From positions 1 through 22,983 of the forward strand of contig JAPEVC010000363.1 of assembly GCA_027946555.1 (NCBI GenBank): a DNA stretch of 22,983 bases, given 5' to 3'. The position numbers and the translations under genes were made by a program. Source of the stretch: Gnomoniopsis sp. IMI 355080. Lineage: Eukaryota > Ascomycota > Sordariomycetes > Diaporthales > Gnomoniaceae. Positions 9,001-19,017 of the stretch are shown here, piece by piece. Within the stretch, counting starts at the first letter, position 1; each line of letters starts with the position of its first letter. The notes beneath the pieces were generated by a model. It was not told the DNA's origin. It saw only the letters and a program-made list of their open reading frames with translations, and did no database searches.

Positions 9001-11087
9001 TCAACGACCCAAGTGGCTGAGAATGGCCATGCCCAGTTCTTCCGACGTATTATCTCGATGCAAGACTCGGAGTATATGCTGATCAGGTCTCACAAGAAGC
9101 CCGCCTCCGTCGTCCAGTCTGGCTTCATTGGCGAAGAGCTTTGCGTACTTCTGATCTATAAACTCAAAGTCCTCTCGAGCACTGCGAAAGCAAATCTGAA
9201 TACCATATTCTGCCATAGTTTTCTGCAGGTCCCTAAACCGTTCCCCCCACTGGGTCTGCGAACTGGCAATTAGCGTGAATTTATCGAAGGGACACAAGTC
9301 CAGCGTCGAATATCTTCGAGCGTCGATTTCCTGCTGAGAGAACTCCTTCACATAGGAAGTATCAACGACAGGTAGACCCGATGAGTATTTTAAGCGAATC
9401 CACGCATGGAGAAGACGAGCCCCAGGAACGAACTTGGGACTAAACTTAGAGGCATTTGCTGGTGGCTCATTTTGTCCGTAGACATAGCCTATATGAATCT
9501 CAAGCTTCGAAGTGTCAGCCACTGACACACTCAACGGAGACAACTTGTTCTTCAAACTCACATTATCGAAATGCTCCCGCTGTCCCTCGACTTCGTCAGC
9601 AATCATCTGTTGCTTGTCCGGATCTTGAATGCTCCTGAGCAGGTTGACTCTCGCCTCCTTGACGTCTTTGATACCCGCCGTGCCAAGCGTCTTCAAGAAC
9701 GAGAAGATGGTCTTCCCATTCTTGACACTCTGCGTGGAGTTGACCATGGCAATGGGCCGCCGTTCATCCACATATGTCTCCAGCAGCTTCGGGGTGGCCC
9801 AGCCCTGATGGACCGCCGCAATTTTGTACGCCAGGTTGTGCACGTCCGCCAAGCCCGAGTTCAGGCCAAGCCCGCCAGTGGGCGGGAAGGAGTGCGCAGC
9901 ATCGCCAGCAAGGAACACATTGCCGATGTGGTACTGCTCCGAGACTTTACGACTGAGGATCCACGGCCGGTAACTTAGGATGTCAAAGGGCACGTCATTT
10001 CTTCCGATTGCTGACTTGACGGTTTCACGCGCAATTTCCTCTGTCCAGCTTCCGACGGGATATTTCTCCGAGTCGAAGTTACTGATCAGTACCTGGTTTC
10101 CAGACAGGTCGTACGCGATTATGAATCCAGAGCATCCGGGGTCCGTGATCCAGTGCAACATGCCGACTCTTTTCCCCACCACAGGGCGGAGGTCCGCGTT
10201 GAAATGAATAGTCATCATGGTCTCATCTAAAATGAGCAAGTCAGCAGAGGACTCGTTTCAGAATAATATACGTGATAGAGGTGAGAAAATTCAGTCCTAC
10301 AGCTATCTTCGCCCTCGCTTTTAATGCCGAGAGATTTTCGCACCTGGCTTTTGGCGCCGTCACAAGCAATGACGTGCCTCGAGCGGATCTTGTATGTTGT
10401 TTTGGTGCCCCTCTCCTCCACCGTCGTGACGACCTTGTCTTCGAACTAGAGTTTTTGCGGTTTATCAGCAATACCGGCGTGTGATGTCATTGCTGAAGGA
10501 CATACCTGTTCACATGAGACAAATCCGACGGCCTTTCTGATTTCAACATTCGGATCGTCTTGGAGATGATCCGCAACAAAAGCCTCGAAGTCGGGCTGTG
10601 GGATGTTGTGAATCATCTGTCACCGCAAATCACGTTATCAACATCCTATACATGGACTCCCCAGACGTAAATAACGCTTACCTCTGGAGTATCGTCCAAA
10701 ACCGCAGGGTCCATCCGCTCATATGGCAACACGCCAATTTGCTCTCCGCTCAAATTCGTGAGAAAGTTTACCCAGTATGCGTCGTCCCGGCAGGTTCCTA
10801 GCCGTCGCAGCGCTGCTGTGTCCAGTCCGAACTGGCGGCATATCTCCAACGTTCTAGGACAGAGGGCATGCGCTTTGGGCGCAGCCAGTCGCTGTGGATA
10901 TTTTTCGACAATGAGGGACTTGACTGCGAATAGTAAGCAGGGTATCTAGGACGCCGAGTCCGAGCTTTTTGGTGCGCGTACCTCCAAATTTGGAAAGTAG
11001 ATAGGCTGCAAGTAGTCCTGTCGGCCCGCCGCCAACGATGAGGACGGGGACGTCGACGGCGATTTGGTGATCGGTGACGGACCCCAT
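9001..11087 (-). CDS. FAD-dependent aromatic-ring monooxygenase (phenol 2-monooxygenase/PheA-TfdB type)
   Basis: Five exons on the minus strand, 11087-10982, 10923-10682, 10616-10506, 10445-10301 and 10226-9001, give 609 residues with all junction phases in register. The introns are 58, 65, 60 and 74 nt; donors are GTACGC, GTAAGC, GTATGT and GTAGGA, and the last has a CTGAC branch. The three flavin motifs of class A hydroxylases are present: VLIVGGGPTG (GxGxxG, residues 19-24), the DG motif ACDGAKSQVRKSLG (182-183) and GNVFLAGDAAHSFPPTGGLG (GD motif, 309-313). After about residue 440 comes the thioredoxin-like C-terminal domain of phenol hydroxylases, ending near DDGGGLLVRPDQHILRV. The family uses NAD(P)H and O2 to hydroxylate phenolic or polyketide aromatic substrates through an FAD hydroperoxide. 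The substrate here is unknown. Its place beside a transporter and an SDR supports a small oxidative pathway. Confidence 0.94.
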
Positions 11088-12220
11088 GATGATTGTTTAA
11101 GCAGCAAGTTGGAGACGTGTATGTTTGCAGTCATTACACATACGAGTCCATTTATGAAGAAAGTCTGGGAAATTGCCGAGGCTTGAGGCGTCTATTCTAA
11201 TGGAAGGTGCCGTCACATGAATCCGGAGGAGTTACCGCGGATTTGGAGGTGGCCCCAATGTATGTGTTTGTGGAGAAGTTTATTCCGTCCGATTTCTTTG
11301 CTGATGCAGGGCGCACTTTTGAAAACAAAGTCAGCTTGGTAAGTCCGTAAATCCGCCGAATATCAAAAGACTAAACCGAGACGTTTTTTGCCAATACCAA
11401 GTAGGATGACCCGTGTAAGTCGGGGTTCCTGGATCAACGTATATACTAAAAGCCATGCGCTGCGCTTTTGTACTAGACAGACACTCAACGAATCAAGTGC
11501 TTGCCGCTGTTTTGATGAAATTTCCAACACTTGGATCAAAACCAGCATTCAGCCCGCAGCCAAGCCCGCTCTTCGAGGTGTAGCCCTCGCATTTGCCGAT
11601 GCATCTGGAGGTGTTGCAAGTTGTTAAGCTCCACCCCTGCAACTTTCACGGTCATCAAACGTCCCCGAATGACCGATCGATAACTCAGACAAGCTATATG
11701 GGTCATAGCCTTGTCTGTGGATGTATGTTGCAAGTGGATATTCATCTCCGAATGGTGTAAAACCATTGGCGGACAATAAAAGTGGGTGTGCACTCCACCC
11801 TCGGGCTGGAGCTATAGCCTCGAGAGTTCCAGCGTGTTGGTATTTTGAGGCCTTGTCCAACCAGGATCACACATTGGTGCTATTTGTCTTCTGATACTCG
11901 TAGGCAAGACAGGAGGACTGCAGCTTTGATGATTTGAGGTCAGTACAAGGCGACACCATCATTGGCAATGTGAATAAACGCAGCTTGATTATGATCTATC
12001 CTCTCGTGACACCGGGATATTACACGTGCAGGAGGGATATATGCGGAATGATTCTATTGAACATTAAGATCTAAGAAATGCAGTTGACTTGCTATGATTA
12101 AGGAAAGTATGTCCCAATGCCCCAATGTTCTCCGTCTAATGAATGCAGTTTACCTGCTAATGCTATGATTAAGGAAAGTATCTTTCATTGCCCGATCACC
12201 CTATGCATCCGCTTCACCCT
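11088..12220. other. Intergenic region between FAD monooxygenase and Alt a 1-like gene
   Basis: Contains the monooxygenase promoter (right of 11087) and the 3' flank of the Alt a 1-like gene. No supported coding frame. A diverged tandem repeat at 12090-12181 is listed separately. Confidence 0.5.
12090..12181. repeat. Direct repeat pair in the 3' flank of the Alt a 1-like gene
   Basis: A 21-nt sequence containing CTATGATTAAGGAAAGTAT occurs at 12090-12110 and again at 12161-12181, 71 bases apart. Each copy is preceded by a similar AATGCAGTT(G/T)AC sequence and followed by a CCC-rich piece, so a unit of about 70 nt seems to have been duplicated and then diverged. Confidence 0.8.
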
Positions 12221-12796
12221 TTACAACTCGCTCAGAGTAACATTGAGCTCGACGATGTCAGGGACCGTGCAAATCAGGTCAGTCGTGCTGGACCCACCAG
12301 CTCGGCAAATAGGATCACCAGTCTTGACGTTACCTCCGATGGTGTTGCTGTATAAAATAGTTAACTCAACCACGCTCCAGAAACCGCAAACGACATCGTT
12401 TTGTTCTTTTTGGGAAATGGACGAAACAACTTACTCTGTAGTAATCTCCTGCCACAAATACAACACTGTGCTCGGCACATCATAGATGAAACTGAACAAT
12501 GAGTTCTCGCCGCAGAAATAGACACTCCCACTCTTAAACTCCTGCGTTGCCGCCTTCGTGACGGTGTCGTAGGGCACGCACTCGAAGTCGAGTGTGCCGC
12601 CGTTGGTGGCGGTAATGTTGAAGAAGAGCGTGGCGATGTTGGTGCCGTCGTACTTGCGTGTGGTGAAGCCGTTGATGTCGTATACGGTCTCGCTATCGTC
12701 GCTGCTCGTATCGGGCGTGCATGCGGTGGGAGCGGCCAGAGCAGAGGCGCTCAGGAGGGCGGCGGTGGCGGCGGTGGCGGCGGTGAAGAATCTCAT
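12221..12796 (-). CDS. Secreted Alt a 1-like protein (AA1-like domain)
   Basis: Exons 12796-12435 and 12347-12221 give 162 residues; the 87-nt intron has donor GTAAGT and acceptor TATACAG, and joins ...EITT to DNTIGG. A signal peptide covers about residues 1-22 (MRFFTAATAA..., cleavage near ALAAP). The mature part shows Alt a 1 hallmarks: TTRKYDGT, FNITATNGGTLDFEC, YFCGENS and CRAGG. Its five Cys (26, 73, 95, 135, 147) match the Alt a 1 plan of one dimer-forming Cys and two disulfides; the last pair has the same 12-residue spacing. Sequons at N60 and N156 may be glycosylated. The family is a fungus-specific secreted beta-barrel with members known as allergens and as plant-interaction effectors or elicitors; which role applies is unknown. 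A TATA-like site lies about 155 bases upstream. Confidence 0.93.
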
Positions 12797-12946
12797 TGTG
12801 CTTGAATTGGTGATGGGCTTTTGTCGTTGATGCGTGGGGTTATATGGTATAGGCTAGATTTGTTCTTATAGGTACTTGGGTGAGTAGAAGTGACGATTGA
12901 ATTATGTGATTGGGGAATGAAGTCGAAAAGAGGAGGCAATTGCAGA

Positions 12947-12956
12947 TACTTATAGA
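12947..12956 (-). promoter_or_regulatory. Possible TATA box of the Alt a 1-like gene
   Basis: On the minus strand this reads CTATAAGTA, about 155 bases before the start codon. A second candidate, CATATAAC near 12840, is only about 45 bases from the ATG and would leave a very short leader. Confidence 0.35.
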
Positions 12957-14353
12957 AGCGATGTCACGTCGGGTCCTAGCTCGTTGATCGGGCTCGCTTG
13001 GATGTCCGTATCATACTTTACCAACCAACAGTGGCGAATGTATACTTCATCGTTCCTTAGGTAATTCACAGTTCGTGATAGCTCTGTCTTTTTCCCCCAT
13101 TATATCGCCACGTCACAAGTTTCCGAATTGTCGTGGGAAAGAAGAAGAGCTGAGTCGGCAGAAGCTTATTGCAACGTCTTGATTAGTCTTTTTCCTGCCT
13201 AGTCCGCTCTTAGACTGACCAGTGTCGTCGGCCAAGACCAGAAAAAACCCGTAATAAACAATGAACCGGCCTCTACGCTATGGCATGGGCTCAGCACACA
13301 TAACAGCTCCGGTATTCAGGCCAAAGGACCGTGTTCTCAGCTCTCGGATGATGCCGAACCCCCAAAACAATTGTTTAGCGAATCAACATCGTTCAACTCA
13401 CTAGCAGACCCGCTGGGCTCGTGAGTGAGGTCACGCTGTCGATCTCAGCCCCAGAACTGACAGGTTGCCAAGCGTTCTTTACGAGCCCGTTGGGCTTTCC
13501 ACCAGCCTCTCCCCTCCCAACTATTCCCGCAACATCCGGTTCACTCTGAGAGCGGTCGCGGATTCGGTCCCATTTCCCCGTCGGTAAACTCATCAAGCGC
13601 TCAGTGCTATTTTCCCTTTGTTTTTGCTAAGTGGATGACGATATGTCACATGACATGTTTCGTTTCTTTTTGAAAATTTTAAGGTTGTTTTTGACAGCGG
13701 CAACGCCCCGCGCGCGCTAAGGCTTGGTAGTGCGGACCTAGAACAGAGCCGCACCTATCACAACATCAACCAACTCTTAGGTTCGGAGCGAAGAGAGAGA
13801 GACGGGCTGTCGCTCTCGTATACAACCCACCACGGCTCGTGGTTCGGTCTCGTTCTGGGAATAATGATGTAAGTGGTCCCTGGCGTGACCATGTACTCAT
13901 TCTCACAAACATTCCACTACACTAGTAATGGAACGTTGTCTTGAGCGGCAAGTATACGAGATGAGGATTGTGGACCTTCTAAAGTTGGCACCGAGGCAAG
14001 TCCAAAAATCGTCTCTTGGGATGAGAAAAGAGACGGCGGAAAGCACAACAAGCAAATCATTTGTCTTGAGAGGATCACTGATTGAAAGTCACAATATCGT
14101 CATTGATTTAGTACTGGTATGGTAAAGTATGACTCTGTAGTGTGTGTCAACCGTATATACCGGCATAGTCACCATAGTCACCATACATGCCATCACATAC
14201 AGTCTCCAAATTATCACTATCTCGTTGTAAGACTTTTCTCAGACTTTACTAGAACACCCCAAACAATGATCTTTGCGCCGGGAAAGTCTCCCTGTTGCCC
14301 AAACATAAAAGAGAAGTGACTAGAACCGACAACATGACCGCCTGCAGTGCATC

Positions 14354-14363
14354 TACCTAGGTA
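14354..14363. repeat. TACCTAGGTA palindrome, copy 3
   Basis: An exact third copy of the 10-bp palindromic core, in the 3' flank of the coiled-coil gene. The flanking bases differ from those of copies 1 and 2 on the left side. Confidence 0.7.
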
Positions 14364-14676
14364 TCCGCACCAATGCACGATTTCACACACTCGAGAAATT
14401 GTTTTCCAAACGCTGAAACCTCACAATAAACAACACACCACCCTAGAAATGAAATGCAATGAATGACATTGGACGGATTGTCTCTGTTGCTATAAACGAA
14501 TGCACCCCAGCCCGCTGCGCCAAAACATATATGCCCAACTCCAAACCCACCCCCCCTAAACGCCTTGTATAACCAAACAAAGAAAACAAACCAATGCTGC
14601 ATATCTAGAAAAGAAAAAGATAGGTAGACAAGTAGCCGAGGCAGTTTGCATACCTCTATCTGTCAAATCCTTTCAT

Positions 14677-16839
14677 TCACTTCTCCACCGGCGAATTAGG
14701 CGGCGGCGTAGCCATCAACCGAACACCCATCCGCACGGCCCTCTCCATCTCTCCGCGCATCGTCTCAAACACAGTCCTTGCTCGCGCTCTCTCCTCCTCC
14801 AGCACGCCATTCTCCCCTTGCAGCGTAGCCACCGTCTCCCGCGCCTGTCGCAGCGCCTCGCTCACCTCCTCCACCTCGGCACGCAGCTCTGCCATCTTGC
14901 CATTCTCCTCCTGTGCCTCCTTGCTCTCGGTGAGCGTCGTTGCTGCTGCAACTACTCCTTCGTCATTATTCTGTTGCTCATGCTGCTGCTGCTGCTGTTG
15001 TGTGACAGCCGCATCCTGCTCCAATTGCACAACTTGCGCCTTCAGCTCAGCCACCTGCTTCAACGCATGCGCCAATCGACCCTCCAACAGCACCGCCGTC
15101 GTATCCTTCCGCTTCATCGCACCCAACCACCCTTCCTCCGCCATCAGCCCTTCCTCCGCATCCCTTCCCACCGTCTTGCGCGCCTCATCCAACTCCCCCT
15201 CCAATCGCTGCGCCAGCTTTTCCAGCTCCGCAATGTCCCTCGTATACCCTTTGACGCTCGCACGCAGCTTCTCCATTCCCGTTTCAAGCTCCCTGATGCG
15301 CATGTTGCGCAACTTGACTTTATCCTTCAGCGCGCCAATCTCGACCCGCATCGCATCCATGGCCTCGACGCGCGCGGTAAGCTGCGTGCGCAACGACGCC
15401 TCGGCCTCGGAGTACTCGTCAATGACGTCGTCCTTTTCGAGGTTCTGGCGCGCCAGTTCGCGCAAGCGCGTGAGCAGCAGGTCGAGCACCTCGGCGCCGG
15501 CAGCCGTGAGCGGCAAAGCGCTCTCGCCGGGCTCGAGATATTCGAGCTCGAGACGGGCGGCGCGGAAAGCGCTGCGGAGAGCGGTGATGATGTCGTTGGG
15601 AGCGGTACCGGGAAAGCCGAGCCCGGACAGGGAGGTGTGGAGGGTGGTCAGCGCGGTGGTGCGGTCCGTGAGTGTGGTGAGGAGGGTGCTGAGTCGTGCT
15701 TCGGTTTGTAAAAAGGCGGGTGTCAAGCGTGCGCGCTGAATTGCTTCGGCGGCGGAGCTTGGCGGGGCGGGGCTAAAGGGGGCGAGTTTGGAGGAGAGAC
15801 GCGTGGTGAGGGATTCGTAGGTGGAGAGGGTGTGGGTGAGCTTCTCGACTTCGAGGTTCAGGGAGGCGAGCTCGTCTTCCAGGTCTTGCTTGTCCGGGTC
15901 AGGTAGGTGGGTTTGTACGCTGGCGTGGGAGGTTGGTGTGATGGGGGCGGTGAAGACTGGTGACCGGAGACGAAACCGAGGACTGGTGGACGGCGGTGTT
16001 GGGAACGAGTGCCTGGGATGTGTTGCTCGACGAGAGGGTGTGCTGCAGGCGAGCTGGGCCATCGTCTCGTCGCTAAAGACATGGTCTTCTTCTTCATCGA
16101 CCGTCTCGTTGTCGTCAAAGTCGACATCCATCTGCAAGCAGTCACCCGAGACCTGCTCGCCCTCGGTTGACCTGCTCCAGTCGATCTCGGTCGCATCACT
16201 GTCGACACTACTCGCCCTCACAAGCGCCGGCGCAGGGCGATTCAGATTGCGCCGCAATCTCTCAACTTCCCGCTTCAACTCATCGACGCCCTCCTTCTCC
16301 TTGTCGTGCTCGTACTCCTCGTCTCCGACCTCCGTGTCGCCAGATAAGCGCCGGATCTCGGCATCCTTGGCAGCAAGCTCCGCGCGCAAGGCGTCCATCT
16401 CGGCAATGGTGCGCTGGGACCGGCGCTTCTTGTCGGCACTGATGACGTGCATCTCCTCGCTGAGGCCATTGCGCCTGATACGTCGCTTGACGCGGCCGTC
16501 GAGGACCTGGCGCAGTGGGGTGAAGGTGACTTGGCCATTGTAGCCTGTGTCGCGGTAGGGATTGAAGACGTCGGTGGCTGCTGGACCAGAGGATGGCCGG
16601 GATTTTGTGCTGCTGAGACCTGGAGTGAGAGTTGTCCGGCGCAGAAAAGGCGTGAGACCGGTGTTGTTGTTGTTTTTGTTCTTCTTGGTGTCCGAGGAGG
16701 AGAAGCGCACTCGCCTGTTGTTCGTTGCGCTGCGGGAGGGCGTCTGTGGAGCAGTGGGCTGATTGTGGTTCGAAGAATAGGTGGGAGTAGCAATGCTCCG
16801 ACGAGTTCGCCGTAAAGCGAGCGGGAGATCCTCCATCAT
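14677..16839 (-). CDS. Large coiled-coil protein, unrecognised family
   Basis: A single exon of 720 residues starting MMEDLPLALRRTRRS. Residues about 1-90 are basic and Ser/Thr/Asn-rich with several TP/SP sites. A compact block at about 91-142 (VFNPYRDTGYNGQVTFTPLR, then RNGLSEEMHVISADKKRR) looks conserved. Coiled-coil heptads follow at about 143-200, then an acidic stretch (238-260) and a Pro/Ser/Thr-rich linker with TP sites. A second structured region (about 315-560) includes ALRSAFRAARLELEYLEPGE and long coiled coil, then a Gln run (QQQQQQ near 614-619) and a final coiled coil to about 705. No membrane segment or catalytic motif is seen. Such proteins often serve as scaffolds at spindle poles, cytoskeleton or septa, but I do not recognise this one. 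TP/SP sites would allow cell-cycle kinase control (inference). The frame is open upstream to 17184, but that part is encoded by a repetitive leader and is excluded. Confidence 0.88.
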   Translation of the reverse strand: MMEDLPLALRRTRRSIATPTYSSNHNQPTAPQTPSRSATNNRRVRFSSSDTKKNKNNNNTGLTPFLRRTTLTPGLSSTKSRPSSGPAATDVFNPYRDTGYNGQVTFTPLRQVLDGRVKRRIRRNGLSEEMHVISADKKRRSQRTIAEMDALRAELAAKDAEIRRLSGDTEVGDEEYEHDKEKEGVDELKREVERLRRNLNRPAPALVRASSVDSDATEIDWSRSTEGEQVSGDCLQMDVDFDDNETVDEEEDHVFSDETMAQLACSTPSRRATHPRHSFPTPPSTSPRFRLRSPVFTAPITPTSHASVQTHLPDPDKQDLEDELASLNLEVEKLTHTLSTYESLTTRLSSKLAPFSPAPPSSAAEAIQRARLTPAFLQTEARLSTLLTTLTDRTTALTTLHTSLSGLGFPGTAPNDIITALRSAFRAARLELEYLEPGESALPLTAAGAEVLDLLLTRLRELARQNLEKDDVIDEYSEAEASLRTQLTARVEAMDAMRVEIGALKDKVKLRNMRIRELETGMEKLRASVKGYTRDIAELEKLAQRLEGELDEARKTVGRDAEEGLMAEEGWLGAMKRKDTTAVLLEGRLAHALKQVAELKAQVVQLEQDAAVTQQQQQQHEQQNNDEGVVAAATTLTESKEAQEENGKMAELRAEVEEVSEALRQARETVATLQGENGVLEEERARARTVFETMRGEMERAVRMGVRLMATPPPNSPVEK

Positions 16840-17040
16840 TGTGGTGAATATGAATATGTGGGATGTGATATGATATGCCTCACAGTGACAGTAGTAGTAT
16901 GTCCCCGTTACCCGGTTACTATCGTGGAAGAGTGGATGAGGATGTGGAGTTGGAGGGGGAGGATCCCAGTTGCTTCTTCTCCCTGTATTTCCAGAATATG
17001 GGGGCAATTGGGAGGTACGGAATACTATGTATATACCATG

Positions 17041-17050
17041 GTTATAAAAT
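17041..17050 (-). promoter_or_regulatory. Possible TATA box of the coiled-coil gene
   Basis: On the minus strand this reads TTTTATAAC, about 200 bases before the ATG at 16839. A second TATATA lies at about 17028-17034. Which one, if either, is used cannot be decided by reading. Confidence 0.35.
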
Positions 17051-17056
17051 GCAACA

Positions 17057-17124
17057 GAAGAGGAGGGAAAAAGGAAGAAAAAAAAACATGAAAGTGAAAA
17101 AGAAAAAGAAAAAGAAAAAAAAAA
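17057..17124 (-). repeat. Pyrimidine-rich (TTTTTC)n tract upstream of the coiled-coil gene
   Basis: On the gene's strand this is almost pure C/T, built from TTTTTC repeats, and is preceded by a TG-rich run (17125-17139). Pyrimidine tracts of this kind are common just before transcription starts in filamentous fungi. It creates an artificial Phe/Ser-rich upstream extension of the open frame. Confidence 0.7.
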
Positions 17125-17139
17125 CACACGCACACACAA

Positions 17140-19017
17140 CTGGTCCTTTTCGTGCAACAGGCGCGTTGAAGAGACAGGCGCCAATACAAATCCCCTCCCG
17201 ACCCCCCTGCAATGTTTGTTTACTTCGACTGCTTTCGGCGTAGCGCACGGGCCACGATAGGCTCCACCAGCCCCTGCTCAAGCCCAATTTACGCGGCTCT
17301 CCACAACCAACCGCTGATCAGCTACAGGGATCAGCCCGCGCGCATGCGCTGGCAACTGCGACGCCGTGGTCCGCCCTGTTCTCAGCCTGTCTTGCGCTGT
17401 CCAGTGCTGTACTCACCTACCCACGGCCCTGTAACAGTGTGTGTATGTACCTACCTGAGGTACCTAGCTACTAGTGGGGTAGCGTATGCACCTACACGTG
17501 CCTTGCAGATTGCCACCCATGCAGCTCGGCCTACTAGTGTTGTCTCTCTGCTTTCTGTCTGTGTTTTTTTGTTTCGCGATTCCTGATTTATGGCGGCAAC
17601 TGGCGCTTATTGTTTTCGGAGTTGGGGCGGTAAGGCATACATACACAGTACCAAGATATGTCCGATGTCTCCTGTTTTAGTGCCATGTCGATGCTGATTT
17701 GATCGACTCTGGCGTCTATCGACTTCTGAAACAGAGACTTGAATGTCAGAAGGTAGCCTACGCCACGAATTGATCAAGCATAGGTTGCCTTGATGTTGCT
17801 GAGTGGCTATACGTGCCTCGTCCAAAGAGGCAATTCACCTAAAAACATCAGCCAATGGCCTTCGATGCCGCGTTTGATTACCCGCCCGCCTTGTCGCACG
17901 GCACGAACCTGACTGTGGAAGTCCGTCTAATGTCTTTCTTGCGTCCTTCTCTATTTTCGATAACAAGAAAGAGGAAAAGAAAAGACAGAGCGCATAGCAA
18001 TGGTCTGGTCTCCACTGCCAAGTCAATCAGCTACCTCGTGGCATGCATCAGATCCGCCCAGTCCGGAACAGCCGAAATGGTGGATTTCAGGGATAGTCAT
18101 CTTTGTATCCACCGTACAGCGTATGTGTATAGGCAGTATTCCGTATACTAGGGTTCGACGACGTCTCAATATGTATGCGATGCTCATGAATTTTGCCTTT
18201 GCTGGTCACGGCGGAGCCACACAACACAATGAGCCCATCAACTGCGAGGCCACTCGGTCCCTTATGAAGATGAGGTGCCAACTTTTGCATGAGGATTAAG
18301 TGATGCTATTGATCTGTATGTGTAAGTCGCTTGTCCACCCTCACTTATCGAAGTTGATTGTTTCTGCGTACCGGGTTGCAAACTGGCTCACTGCACCTGA
18401 GACCATCCCGTCTACACCAGTACATACCCAATGTACCTAACCGCATGTGAAAGCATTGTTTAAACCAGAAATATGACCATTCTAGTTTCTGGGCAAGGTA
18501 AAATGTAGCTCGGATTTCGAGGAGAAGTGCGTAGGAAAATAGAGTACAAAAGGAAAGACCATCAACACAACGCTCATCTCATGTCACAGCCTCCCTTACA
18601 ACCTTGGAACTGGGCTTGGAGGTCATAATGTATTCAAACCAACATGCCCAATACACTGGTCCTCAACCTAAGAACGTGAAAGTGCGAAATGAATCACTTT
18701 AAGCTTCTTCTGGGCTAGTCGATCTCGACATGAATGGCGGCATCTATGGGTGAAAAAAGGGTTCAGCTCCTTCCCCCCCCCCCGGGCTCCCTCCCTTTTC
18801 CTCTCGACACCTGGCTGACTTCCTTGTGAGGCCGGGATCTCAGCCAATTTCTATCGTAACCTCGGTCACAGGGCTGCTAACTCTCATGCATTCTCCGGTA
18901 GCTTGCGATCATCCTATAAAATACCGAACCCAACGAGTCAGTGGATTGGGAAAAGGCTCTATAGACGGAAGGGGGCTTTGAGTGAAAAGAACAGGCTGAG
19001 TCTCCAGGAAGGGGCTC
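17140..19017. other. Intergenic region, no supported gene
   Basis: About 1.9 kb with several short open frames (longest 124 codons at 17212-17586, plus), none with family resemblance or a consistent splice pattern. A CCTACCTGAGGTACCTAG sequence near 17450 is related to the palindromic repeat. A C/G homopolymer-rich patch (C11 run) lies near 18773-18783. Confidence 0.45.

Larger units (their letters stand above)
12797..14676. other. Intergenic region between Alt a 1-like and coiled-coil genes
   Basis: About 1.9 kb without a supported gene. It holds the Alt a 1-like promoter on the left and the 3' flank of the coiled-coil gene on the right. A sequence ATGATGTAAGTGG near 13865 looks like a start next to a splice donor, but no continuation stays open. 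A short tandem CATAGTCAC pair lies near 14164-14181. Confidence 0.5.

Noticed and set aside
11388..11860. Overlapping short ORFs on both strands between the monooxygenase and Alt a 1-like genes
   Set aside because: They overlap each other in antisense without motifs or conserved-looking blocks.
14818..15739. Long plus-strand ORFs (297 and 280 codons) opposite the coiled-coil gene
   Set aside because: They are antisense shadows of a codon-biased GC-rich gene, with Leu/Arg/His or Ser/Cys-rich composition and no motifs.
16840..17184. 115-residue N-terminal extension of the coiled-coil ORF
   Set aside because: It is Phe/Ser-rich because it translates the pyrimidine leader tract and contains candidate TATA sites; protein-like sequence starts at the ATG pair 16839/16836.
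17212..17586. 124-codon plus-strand ORF
   Set aside because: Cys/Ser/Arg-rich chance composition with no motif; it lies in the upstream region of the coiled-coil gene.
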